Of a DNA stretch of 64,000 nt, positions 54,926 through 64,000 are shown in pieces. The stretch is taken from contig GG745331.1 of the NCBI GenBank assembly GCA_000151295.1, positions 759,871-823,870 on the forward strand, given 5' to 3'. The translations under genes were made by a program, and so were the position numbers. Each line of letters starts with the position of its first letter. Within the stretch, counting starts at the first letter, position 1. This DNA comes from Allomyces macrogynus ATCC 38327. Lineage: Eukaryota; Blastocladiomycota; Blastocladiomycetes; Blastocladiales; Blastocladiaceae. The notes under the pieces were generated by a model. The model searched no databases and had not been told where the DNA came from. It was given only the letters and a program-made list of their open reading frames with translations.

Positions 54926-57892
54926 ATGCAGCAATGGTTGGACCCGTTGCGGACCAGGATGAACAGCCAGCACCAGCACCAGCACCAGTGCCCGCACCAA
55001 CGAAGCCGCGCCAGCTCAACGAGGCTCACGACCTCGCTCTCAGAATCGGCACCGCGCTCGGAGAGAAAATCGGGCACACGCAGCAAGTATGTGGCCGACG
55101 TTTTCAGCACACCCGTCAAGGGCGATGAAAAGTTCAGCGCACAACGGTTATTCCTCTCCGCCCAGCCTGACCACGCGACGTTCATCCCAGTCAATCCTGT
55201 TGGAGACTCTGCTACACGAGATGCGCCAGCAAGAACTGCGGCTTCAGCGCCCGGAACCACCAGAGCAACCTCGTCGGCAATGGGTTTGTCGCCGACTGCT
55301 GTTTCCTGGCGAATTGGACGAGGACGAGGACGAGGACGATGATGATAGAGATGACGGTCTTGAAGTGGTTGAGAGGAATCAGGTTCAACATCACGCCGTC
55401 CAGATGGGTCGCGCGCGCGGAACGCGCTCTGACGCGACCGTCGAACGCGACGCGACCACGAGCGGCGCCGCGCAAACGTACCTGTCCTATCTCTGCTACA
55501 TTATGGCCTCCACCACGACATGCATGCTCACTCGTCCCGCGGATTCTTCAGGAACTCGTTGACTCATGCGCCAACATCCTCGCCCGCAACGTGGATATTC
55601 CCCGTCGTCACTTACTCGCCGCCGCCGACCGTCTGGCCGCGCAAACCGCCGCAGCACGTCTACACCAAGATCCTCCACGGCGTCTACGCGGTGCCCGACG
55701 ACCTGGTCGTGCGGTGGTGGCCCGACCCGTCGGCCACGGCCGAGGCCGATGCCGACCTAGGGTTCCGGCACTACAAGGAAAACTACGCACACCATCTCAC
55801 GGCGCACAAGGACCTTGTGCTCGTGCGGTCGGGCATGGTCGGTACGGCACTTTCGTTCCCGGCGAGCCGCGTGTCGCTGCGTGCCGACTGATGGCTGGAT
55901 TCGGGTAGACGTGGTCGCGCACGCGCTGATCCGTGCGTTTCCCGAGCTCGTGACGCACGTTGCGACGCTCGATGCGGCACGCAGCACGCTGCTCTGGACA
56001 CCGACGAAAAGCGACCCGCCGATTTTCCAGAGTCTCGAGAAATTCATGGAACGGCAGCAACCAGGTTTGGCGTCACACGTTTGGCGATGGTACGTGATGG
56101 CCATGCCCTCTGTCGCGCCGACAGCGCGCAATGCTGATTTGGGCAACAGTCTTGCACAACAGGGTCTCGGCCACGACAACGAACCCAGGGACGCGGCGGC
56201 GATCTCGCTCTGCCAGCAATGTCACGCATTCGGGTGTGCGCTATTGTCCTCGATACTCGCCAATCTGGCCGTGCCTTGCTCATTTTTAACGATTTTAGGC
56301 TCCGCGCACGGCGACCTCGTCCCCGCCCCAGCAACAAATCGCCACCAACCCGACGCGGCGCTATCGGGATCCGATTTGCCCTGCTCGGCAACGTGCTGCA
56401 AAGCTTCTCCACTCGCGCCCACACCTCCCGCACCCGCTCTCTCGGCCGACCAAATCGCGCTCATCCGCGACTCGCTGGCGACGGGTTTGACACCGTGCGA
56501 TGTGGCCGCGCTGATCCCCGTCCCGTGCCGCGCAATTGCCGACCAAGTCGCAGCTGCAATCGTGCCAGGACCTGCGGGCGACGACGCGCCAGGATCCGCA
56601 AGCGATAGCGTGCCACGCCGCACATCCTTGACGCGTCGCCGCGCATCGACCCCATCTCGCCGCGCATCGTCTCCACCATTCACCTCAGCGCGTTCCGCGC
56701 ACTGGGTCCCCGTGAACCGCGGCACCGGCGGAAAAAAGAAAACCATGACCATGAGCTTTGCTGACGGCGAGGCGGACCCGTTTCTTCCGCGGTCGCGCCG
56801 ATTCGTCGAACCGGGTGCGCTTCTCTCCCTCGATCTATCTCCCTCTCCGCCACTCCTTTCTCAACCGCCGGCACCACAATAGCCCATCTCCCGCTCCACC
56901 GCCCGTGCTCCCACCCCGGCGAGCCCTGCACGCTCGCGACCTGTTCCTGTCTCGAGGCCGAACATTTCTGTGACACCCTTTGCGGGTGCGCTTCCGAATG
57001 CCCGAACCGGTGGCCCGGGTGCGACTGCGTCGATTTCCAAGACGACACCACGTGCAGGGACTCGAGCGAGTGCTTATGCGTCCAGTGGATGCGCGAGTGC
57101 GGTCCGGCGTGTGCGTGCCCGTGCCGCGCATGCAAGAACCGCGAGATTGGCAAGGGCGTGGATCACGACAAGGTGCGTTTTGATTTTCCTCGCGGCTGCT
57201 CTCGCGGTGGTTCGCTACGAGACGGTGGGATTGACGATCGAATTCTGTGCTCTAGAAACTACGCGTGGATGTATCGACGATTCCTAAAGCAGGGTGGGGT
57301 CTGTTTGCGCAGTGTGACTTCAAGGCCGACGATTTCCTGGGCGAGTATAGCGGTGAGGTACATCTTCTCGGGTGGGTCCGCGCGCGCGTGCGCCTCTTGG
57401 TCGCTCCCTCTTCCTCGGCTCACTCGAACCAACATTTACGCCCCGTCGCGTATCCAGGTCCTGTCGTCGGACGAAGCCGACCGCCGCGGGATCATTTACG
57501 ACCGCAAAAGCCTCAACTACTGTTTCCAGCTCGCGACCGACGCGGTCGTCGACGCTTACCGGCTCGGGCCCGTGCTGCGGTTCTGTAACCACGCAGCCAA
57601 GTCAAATGTGAATGCTCGAGGTACTTGCGCTTGCCGAATCGTTCAATCGGTCTTGATTGCGACTCACGGTTTGGAAACGCATGTAGTCGCGTTTGTGGAC
57701 GGGTCACAGCGCATCGGGCTTTACGCCAAGAAGAACATCAATGCCGGCGACGAACTGTTCTTGGATTATGGTCGCATGTACTGGGGCGACGAGAGCGGGA
57801 CGCCCAAGGCGGCGGCGTCGACGTCGTCGTCGCGGTCGTCGCCATCGAGCCCGGCCGCGGCCAGCAGTCGGCGCAAGAGGGCGAGGAAATGA
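54926..57892 (+). CDS. E(z)/EZH-type histone H3K27 methyltransferase (PRC2 catalytic subunit)
   Basis: Ten exons: 54926..55086, 55166..55477, 55552..55841, 55909..56089, 56150..56235, 56299..56814, 56883..57172, 57256..57357, 57458..57620 and 57687..57892. All phases agree, 768 residues, close to human EZH2. An acidic run (DEDEDEDDDDRDD) and a Cys motif (LCQQCHAFGC, then CSATCC) match the EZH middle region. A SANT-like helix set lies near 392 (ADQIALIRDSLATG). The CXC domain (about 516-612) is rich in Cys pairs: HPGEPCTLATCSC, FCDTLCGCASECPNRWPGC, CKNREIG. The SET domain follows: AGWGLFA, EYSGE, SSDEADRRGIIYD, RFCNHAAKSNVNAR, LFLDYGRMYW. The catalytic NH and Tyr are intact. The intron at 56090-56149 is in frame and could be retained. 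The true start may lie further upstream. Confidence 0.9.
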
Positions 57893-58143
57893 GATTCATG
57901 GAGAAAACGAAATGTACACGTCTTGTTTGTTGATCGAAAACTGGTACAAAACAGAAACACGTGTCGTCGTTGGCACCACAGCATCGGGATCACGCCCGGT
58001 TCGTCTCCATCAAAAAACGCAATGATTACAAGACGAGAAAAGACAGCAAAAACAATTAAGGCGGGCCAATCCATCGCCGGAACCACAGCGCCCGCTTTCG
58101 GTCCGAGACGGTGCCACCGCATCACCATACGCCACATCTCCAC
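57893..58143. other. Convergent 3' region, E(z) / promethin-like
   Basis: About 250 bases of lower GC between facing stop codons; no gene. Confidence 0.4.
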
Positions 58144-59850
58144 TCACTTGTCCTCGACCATTTCCGCCAACTCCTGCGCGGCGGCCGTCGCGCTCGCCAA
58201 GTTAAGCACCGACGACGACCGGGTACTGCTCGGGCGACTCGACCGCACGCTCCCAGCAGCACGAGGGACCGCCGCATCCGCGGCCCCAACCCGCGCCAAA
58301 TCCTCGGCCAACTCCTGGTCGAGCTCAGCCATGGACGCGCGCCAGGCGTTCGCGCGCTTGGATGCGCGGCGTTCCTGCTTGGCCGTGTTCCGCTCCCCCG
58401 CGTCCCCGTCAGCCGCCGGCGTAAGCAAGCTCGACAGTTGCGAGAGGAGCGACGCGCGCTTGGACCCGCCATTCACGGGCTTCATGCCCCCACCACCGTA
58501 CACGTGCTCTTCCCACTCGCCCTCCGGGTACGGTTCCTCGACCCACTCGGGCTCCTTGGCCTCATGCTCTTCGGGTTCGACCTCGTGCCGCAGCATCGAC
58601 CCGCGGTGCGACGCCGAGACGGGCGGCAAACTCGCACGGTGGCTGTTGGGGTTCACGCGAAACTCGCGGTCGAGCACGTCCTCGTCCGGGTCGACGTCGG
58701 CGTACTCGGCTGCTGGCGGCGGAGGTTGGCGGAGCATGGTCGCGGGCGAAGGCGGCGTGTGGCCGCCATCGTCGTGCTCATTGTCCGAGTCGGAGAAAAC
58801 GGGGGGCGGTGGCGGGCGCCGCGAAAGGACGGAACGCGCGGCAGCGTCGGCAGCGGCCACGTGCTCGAGGAAATCGTCTTCGTCGCCAATGTGGGTACCC
58901 GGGAACCCACCGAGCGCCGCGAGGCGCCCGCGCGACCGGGCGCGTGGAGTCGGTTCCGGCTGCTGCGGTGCCTGGTGCAGGTCCTCGTCAACGTCAGCAA
59001 CGGGCACGTCGTCGTCGTCCTCATCGTGGTTCGGGAAATGATGGGCCGGGATGTAGTGCAGCGGGCCGAGGTAGCTGGGCGGCGCCGTGACAGCGAGCGG
59101 CGCCGACGCGTGTTCGAGCACGGGCACTGGGCGGGTGGGCATGACCGGAGCGGCGGGAATAGCGTTGCCGGCGTTCCGAGGGAGACCACGCCCACGGGTT
59201 TGGCCAGTGTGCGTGCGCGACTCCTTGACGCGACGGGCACGACGCGTGGCCGGGTCGAGCGGCCCACCGGCGACAAACGTATCAACGACCGAGTCCATGA
59301 CACGGTTGACGCGGTGCCCGAGGCGCAGGCGGGACCAGACAAACATGATGACGAGCGCGGCACCGAGCGTGGCGAGGACGCCCGAGAGCGCCACGATACC
59401 GACGAGCATCGACACGAGTTGCACACCGACGACGCCGAGCATGGCGACCGACAGGGCAAACAAGAGCGTGACGAGCGCATACAGGCAAAACAGGGCGAGC
59501 GGGAGGGCCGCAGCGAGAGCAAAACGGCGGTAGTACGGGGCCAGGTGCGGGCGGCCGCGCGTCCACCGCTCAATGACATTGTTGCAGTACGTCAGGTACG
59601 TGCGCAGTGCATGCGCGAGCTGGTCCTGCAGCAGGCTTGTGGCCGAGCGCAAGGCACGCGAGACGGGCGACTCGACGGGCGCATGGTACTCGTCGGCGTC
59701 GTCATCGTCGTAGTCAACATAGGGCGCGGACCCGGGCAGGTACGATGAAGGTGCGCGTGTCGGGGCCAAGGGGGTGCCGACGGGCGACCGTGCCGTGCGC
59801 TTGCTGCGCTGCGGGTTCGGGTACCGGCGCGGGATCGCTGAGAGCGACAT
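58144..59850 (-). CDS. Membrane protein with central hydrophobic hairpin, promethin/LDO-like candidate
   Basis: A single exon of 568 residues. After a basic N-terminus and an acidic patch (DYDDDDADEYH) come an amphipathic helix (ALRSATSLLQDQLAHALRTY) and a nearly continuous 60-residue hydrophobic block at about 110-171 (ALPLALFCLYALVTLLFALS, MLGVVGVQLVSMLVGIVALS, LGAALVIMFVW), with no charged residue. This arrangement resembles promethin/LDAF1 and yeast Ldo proteins that sit at ER-lipid droplet sites with seipin. The long C-terminal part is acidic, Pro-rich and disordered, ending in a helical stretch (SMAELDQELAEDLARV). The family call is a suggestion from topology only. Confidence 0.6.
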   Translation of the reverse strand: MSLSAIPRRYPNPQRSKRTARSPVGTPLAPTRAPSSYLPGSAPYVDYDDDDADEYHAPVESPVSRALRSATSLLQDQLAHALRTYLTYCNNVIERWTRGRPHLAPYYRRFALAAALPLALFCLYALVTLLFALSVAMLGVVGVQLVSMLVGIVALSGVLATLGAALVIMFVWSRLRLGHRVNRVMDSVVDTFVAGGPLDPATRRARRVKESRTHTGQTRGRGLPRNAGNAIPAAPVMPTRPVPVLEHASAPLAVTAPPSYLGPLHYIPAHHFPNHDEDDDDVPVADVDEDLHQAPQQPEPTPRARSRGRLAALGGFPGTHIGDEDDFLEHVAAADAAARSVLSRRPPPPPVFSDSDNEHDDGGHTPPSPATMLRQPPPPAAEYADVDPDEDVLDREFRVNPNSHRASLPPVSASHRGSMLRHEVEPEEHEAKEPEWVEEPYPEGEWEEHVYGGGGMKPVNGGSKRASLLSQLSSLLTPAADGDAGERNTAKQERRASKRANAWRASMAELDQELAEDLARVGAADAAVPRAAGSVRSSRPSSTRSSSVLNLASATAAAQELAEMVEDK

Positions 59851-60826
59851 TCTGGTCGCTACACGTCACTTGGTGGATGCAGCTTGGTGGTGAGCAGCAA
59901 GAGAGGGTGGAGAGGTTGGACCGTCGATGGATGGGCTCGCTGCTCGCTCGGTGGACTTGCAGCAAGTTGCAGACTTGACGTGGTCGCGGTCGGAGAGGTC
60001 AGGCCGCAGCACCCTTGGCGATAAGTGTCGACGAGGATAGGGGCGTCGTTGTCGTCGTCAAAGTCGGTGGTCGTCCGCAACCGTCGTCATGCCCGACGGG
60101 TTGGCGCGGTGGATGGTGTGGCAAAGGCACTTCTTTGGACACAGCGTGCTCAAGCACGAGATCGCCCTGTGATGCCAGCTTCACCTGACTGGGGCCGCCG
60201 GCCACACAACAACGGCTCATCTGAACTCACCTGGCCACCACGCACCCCTACTTTTCGCAACCGCACCCCGCCAGACAAGATCCTCACATTATCTAAACCT
60301 ATGAAAAACAAACGCATGATGCACTATAACTCGGAAAGAGCCGTCGGTATGGGCTTTTGCCCGATTGTGACGAGAACACGAGAGCTGAAACCCCTCGTTT
60401 TTTTGCTGGTTTTATATCTGTTGGACGGTCTGAACTTCTTTCATTCTCCCCGTTGCCCTCGCATATCTGCTGGTTTGATGCGTGCTCTCGTACTGGGGCT
60501 TGTGTGTTGAGGCGCCGATTGATTATGAACTGGTGGGGTTCGAAACAAACGTCGTGAAGTCGCCTTGAGCTGTGGGCTTCTTGGGGAGAACGAGATCCCG
60601 TTGTGCAAATGGCTGCCGAAGAAGAAACATCCAGCGTGGCCCTGGATTTTGACGGTTGTGGGAAGTGTGTAAAATTGTCAGTGAGTGCTGACATTGGTCT
60701 TGTTCTTTCAACACTGCCCTATTCTGTCATCTCCTGGGTTCTCTGGTTGCAAAACTCATCATTATTCGACCACTTCATGCGGGTCCAGTCCAGTCCTCAT
60801 CCCCATCCACCAGTCCCTCCACCACC
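59851..60826. other. Intergenic region between two minus-strand genes
   Basis: Nearly 1 kb: promoter of the promethin-like gene at the left, then a lower-GC stretch (60280-60780) with no gene, and the 3' end of the next gene. Confidence 0.45.
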
Positions 60827-63800
60827 TCACACCCCGGCCCCTCCAACTGCCGCCATGACCCCCACCCCCGCCGCCGCATTCGCCTGCAACCCCCTCGCGA
60901 GTACCCCCTCCAATTTCGCCTCCCCCGGCATCGCCGGATGCGCCTCGAGCCAGCGTACCAGATCCGTCGCGCGCAGCAGCGTCCACTCGTTCCCAGACGC
61001 GACCGCATACGCGTGCATGTCGGGGTCAGCCACAAACAACAACCTGCGATCCAGGACCCCCGCGCCGACCCGCGTAATCCCACCGCCCAGCTCCCCCTCT
61101 TGCAAGTTGGCCGTCGACAACAGCGGCGCGAACCCGCCGGGCGCCGCGAGTCGGTGCGTCGAGTTCCCGACCTCCCCGTTGGCGGTGGGCACGTGCAGCG
61201 ACACGCCGCTCACCGCGACGTTCCCGCGCGTGGGCAAGGGGGCGACGGTCTTGGCGGCACGGCACGCCAAGAGCCGGTGTTCGTGCAGGAGCGCGCGGCG
61301 GTCCATTGAGAGGACGGTCAATGTCCCGTCGGCCGCGGCGGTCAGGCACAGGTGCACGTCGCGCGACGGCGCGAGGACGCCCGTGACCACACCCGTACGC
61401 GCGCCGCGCGCTGACATGTCGGACGAGTAGTAAAACACTTCTTCAGTGAGTGCGCCGGATCCGGACGCCGACGTGTCGGCGTTCAGACACCGGATCGACG
61501 CGTTGTAGCAGCCGACGAGCACATAGGGTTTGAACGTGAGCGCGTTGGTGAAGGGGGTGATGGATGAGACCTGGGCGTCGAGTAGGACGATGAGTAGGTG
61601 CGGTGGTAGTAAGGGACTCGTGGTCCGGCAAAAAAAGGTACCTCAATCGACACGTTTTTACCGGCCCCCAAATCAAGCGTGCGCGCCGACGCCGAGATAG
61701 ACGTGCCCGCATCGCTCACCGCATCGTCGTCACTCCCCGCATCCTCGCACGCGCGATCACGGTCCTCGCGCTCCTGTATGTTGAGCGAGACGGCATTGAT
61801 GACAACGAGCGCCTTGTCGTCGTGGTCGTCATTGGCCATGACTTCCACATCGTCGTCAATCCCCTCCTGGTTAAAAAACGTGGCCTCGGTTATGACGGGC
61901 AACTGCGCGTACGCGAGTTGCACGACCAAGTCACCGAGTCCGACATACAGCCGCAAATGTACGTTATCCGCGGAAAGTGCCGAGAGCCGCGGAATTCCAT
62001 TGGCGCCATCGTGCGTCCACGAATCGGTCGATGCAGTGGCCGCGTCCGCGTCGGTCGGCGCGCACCCGGCAAGCGTCACTGCAGCCGCATGAATTGCGGC
62101 CACGGGCTGTGTCCACATGGGCACAAACCTCGGCACCGCGTACGCAACCAAGTCTGGCACGAGCCGCCCCGCGCGGTCGCGGTTATGCACGACGACGACC
62201 GCATGATGACCGGGCGCGAAATAGGCCGCGTGCACAATCGGTTTTTGCGAGACCATGGCACGGTCCAAGATGCGGTGCCGCACTGTCTTGTCGTTGGCGC
62301 CGCGCTCTTCGGCGATCGTCAGTTCGACAATGGACGCCTCGCCGTTCGCACACCCGACGAGAAACAGCGGGCGTTCCAGGACGGCGGTTCCGACGGTCGA
62401 TGCTTTCCCAGCAATCCACGCCGTCAGGTACGTGTAGAAATGAAGTGTGCGCTGCCGCTGGTCGTCAGAAACGTCGAGGATCCCGCCCATGTCGTAGGTT
62501 GCGCTGGTAAGCCGCTCGACGAGCTCGTCGACGGGTTTCTTGTCGGGCGGGAGGTTGAAGAGGACGGCCGACGGGCGCAAGTCGTCGCCGGTCGTGACGG
62601 GGGCCGTGGTTGTTGCAGACGCGGCCACAGGAACGGCCGTCGGGTGCTGGTGCACGTTCAGGTAGTGCATGCGGTTCTGCTGCAGATGCGCCTGCTCTTG
62701 CCGCGTTGGTGCGAGTGGGCACACGCTCGTGATGCGCGGGAAGTGCGGCGCCAGCGGCCAGTGGTCGGCGAGTTTCCACCCGGCGATGCCCTCGTATTTC
62801 CAGATTTCTATCAGCAGGCCAGGTCAGGCAGGTCAAGATCGCGGCAGCGACTTGATCGGAGCGGTTCGCTCTCCAAACGCACCGAGATAGCCGCGGGACG
62901 TAAAGACAATGACCATGGTGAGCGAGAGCATTTCAATGTGCATCACGTCGCCGAGAAACGAGATAAAGTGCGCTTGGTGCTTGGGGCCCGCTACGTCAGA
63001 GACATACTTTGGTGAGCCCGCGACAGCGCTGGCAATCAGCGCAAGAGTGAGAGCGCGCACCCAGCGTCAGCGCCGCGTTTTCGGCAAACATTTCGCGCGT
63101 CGCCTGGATCTCGGCCTCGACCTTGCGCGCGTGCGCTTCACGCGCCCTTGCCTATCGAACCGCGCAGAGCAAAGAGGAGCGATCAGGACGCGACAACATG
63201 CAATTGTCCACCCGGCAGCGTACACACCCGCTCCTCGGCCTCCTTGGCCTGCGCCTCCTTGAACAGCGCGAGCTCCATCTTGGCGCGCAATACTAAGTCG
63301 TCAAAGTACTCGTTCCCCGCCGCACTCCCACCACCTCCACCACCACCGGTACTCGCCGTCGCGTATGCAGCGTTCCCCATCGCCGCACCTCCACCCCCCG
63401 CCCCACCGAGCGCCGCCGCATCCGGAAACAGCGCCGAGGCCCCCGTCGCGACTCGCCGCGCGACAAACGTTTCCTTGACGTCGCGCTCCAATTTCAAGAT
63501 CGCAGCCCGTAAATCAGCCAGGTCGGCATCGACCATACGCATTTCCAGGTTCACGTTCACGCCCGGCTCGCCCACGTCGTAAGTCGGGCGAGACGCGACC
63601 GCGTCGAGAATGCGAGGGTGCAGTGCGGATCCGCTCGAGGACGAGGACGAGCGGCGTCGGCCAGCGGCTGGGATACCGGTTGGTGGGGCGGGGGTCGAAG
63701 GGGAAGCTTGCTGGATCATGGTCGACGTGCGCCGTGCAGCGAGCAGAGCGGCCGCTGCGCCCGATAGGGAGGCCCGCGGCAGCGACCCGACGGCGCCGGT

Positions 63801-63851
63801 CGACATGCGTGGTGGCGGCGCGCCGGCGCGCGCGTTGGCGAAGGTCGACAT
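60827..63851 (-). CDS. Coiled-coil plus beta-propeller-like protein, not identified
   Basis: The exons are complement(60827..61570, 61642..62807, 62883..62990, 63061..63151, 63228..63851), with all phases matching, 910 residues. The N-terminal ~100 residues are Ser/Ala-rich. A helical region (VDADLADLRAAILKLERDV) and a charged coiled coil (LFKEAQAKEAEERARAREAH, KVEAEIQATREMFAENAAL) follow. Then come strand-rich repeats that look like propeller blades: HIEMLSLTMVIVFTSRGYL followed by EIWKYEGIAGWKL, PLFLVGCANGEASIVELTI, LRLYVGLGDLVVQLAY, YVLVGCYNASIRCLNAD, HLCLTAAADGTLTVLSMDRR and LLFVADPDMHAYAV. WD40-like intermediate chains or nucleoporins are conceivable relatives, but nothing decides it. 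The protein lacks typical WD dipeptides. Confidence 0.65.
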
Positions 63852-64000
63852 GGCTGCTGGTGAATGAATATGGTGGTTGGATCGGAAATCGGGCTGGACT
63901 TGGCTGTTGGCCCGACAAGGTCGAATCGCGGGCGTGCTCAACAGTGCGGTCAGCGGCAATGAGCGCGGCGCGTGCAGCGTGACTGTATTTTCCGCGGTTG
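63852..64000. promoter_or_regulatory. Upstream region of the coiled-coil/propeller gene
   Basis: The last 150 bases of the window lie upstream of a minus-strand start. They are likely 5' leader or promoter; no motif is recognised. Confidence 0.3.

Noticed and set aside
58111..59748. 545-residue plus-strand ORF opposite the promethin-like gene
   Set aside because: Arg/Gly/Val-rich antisense frame; the minus frame has a clear membrane-domain layout.
63021..63060. A 32-nt intron in the coiled-coil/propeller gene
   Set aside because: A 70-nt intron (62991-63060) gives matching phases and a much better protein sequence, so the tiny intron is not needed.
60827..63851. Assignment as dynein intermediate chain
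   Set aside because: Only the general layout fits; the conserved dynein-chain blade motifs were not found.
1..64000. CRISPR array, operon or bacterial defence system
   Set aside because: All supported genes are eukaryotic with introns; there are no spaced direct repeats of CRISPR type and no prokaryotic gene order.

Overview
This window is nuclear DNA from a GC-rich zoosporic (flagellated) fungus. The genes are eukaryotic, with many short GT-AG introns (mostly 55-100 nt, donors usually GTGCGT or GTACGT). Fungal markers include a WOPR (Gti1/Pac2) regulator and mitochondrial ribosomal protein mL41/Mrpl27. A SPAG1-type dynein-assembly factor, an E(z)-type PRC2 methyltransferase and an ADAM metalloprotease fit an early-diverging fungus with motile spores. 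Blastocladiomycota is my best guess, a chytrid is possible, and I cannot name a species. I modelled 25 protein-coding genes by joining exons whose phases agree. No tRNA, rRNA or CRISPR was found.

Layout. 1-9.6 kb: WOPR transcription factor (-, cut by the window edge), RES-complex FHA protein Pml1/SNIP1 (-), class-B DnaJ (+), decapping activator DCP1 (-). 10.7-17.5 kb: eL32 (+), mitochondrial DEAD-box-like helicase (+), class V aminotransferase (+), Cmc2 (-), eIF1 (-). 17.7-18.3 kb: a 100-N gap with a stray copy of a hydrolase gene fragment beside it. 18.5-29.6 kb: exportin-T (-), Cld1/ABHD5-like hydrolase (+), Ipi1/TEX10 (+), mL41 (+). 30-45.7 kb: rhodanese plus dual-specificity phosphatase (-), ADAM protease (+), proteasome subunit Rpn5 (-), two unrecognised proteins, a Ca3427-like solute-binding-fold protein (-), SPAG1-like (+), C2-domain protein (+). 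46-49.5 kb: a 1,136-residue orphan (-). 50.15-54.6 kb: a strongly CpG-depleted island with 81-bp tandem repeats. 54.9-63.9 kb: E(z) histone methyltransferase (+), a promethin-like membrane protein (-) and a coiled-coil plus beta-propeller-like protein (-).

The genes are housekeeping genes for RNA metabolism, translation, protein turnover, chromatin and the flagellum. Neighbours are mostly divergent or convergent and share no pathway, so I see no operon or biosynthetic cluster. The most unusual part is the 4.4-kb CpG-depleted island, which looks like old methylated and deaminated repeat DNA and lies directly upstream of the PRC2 methyltransferase gene. Three gene models each need one base removed to stay in frame, which points to draft-quality sequence; together with the N gap this limits confidence in single-base details.
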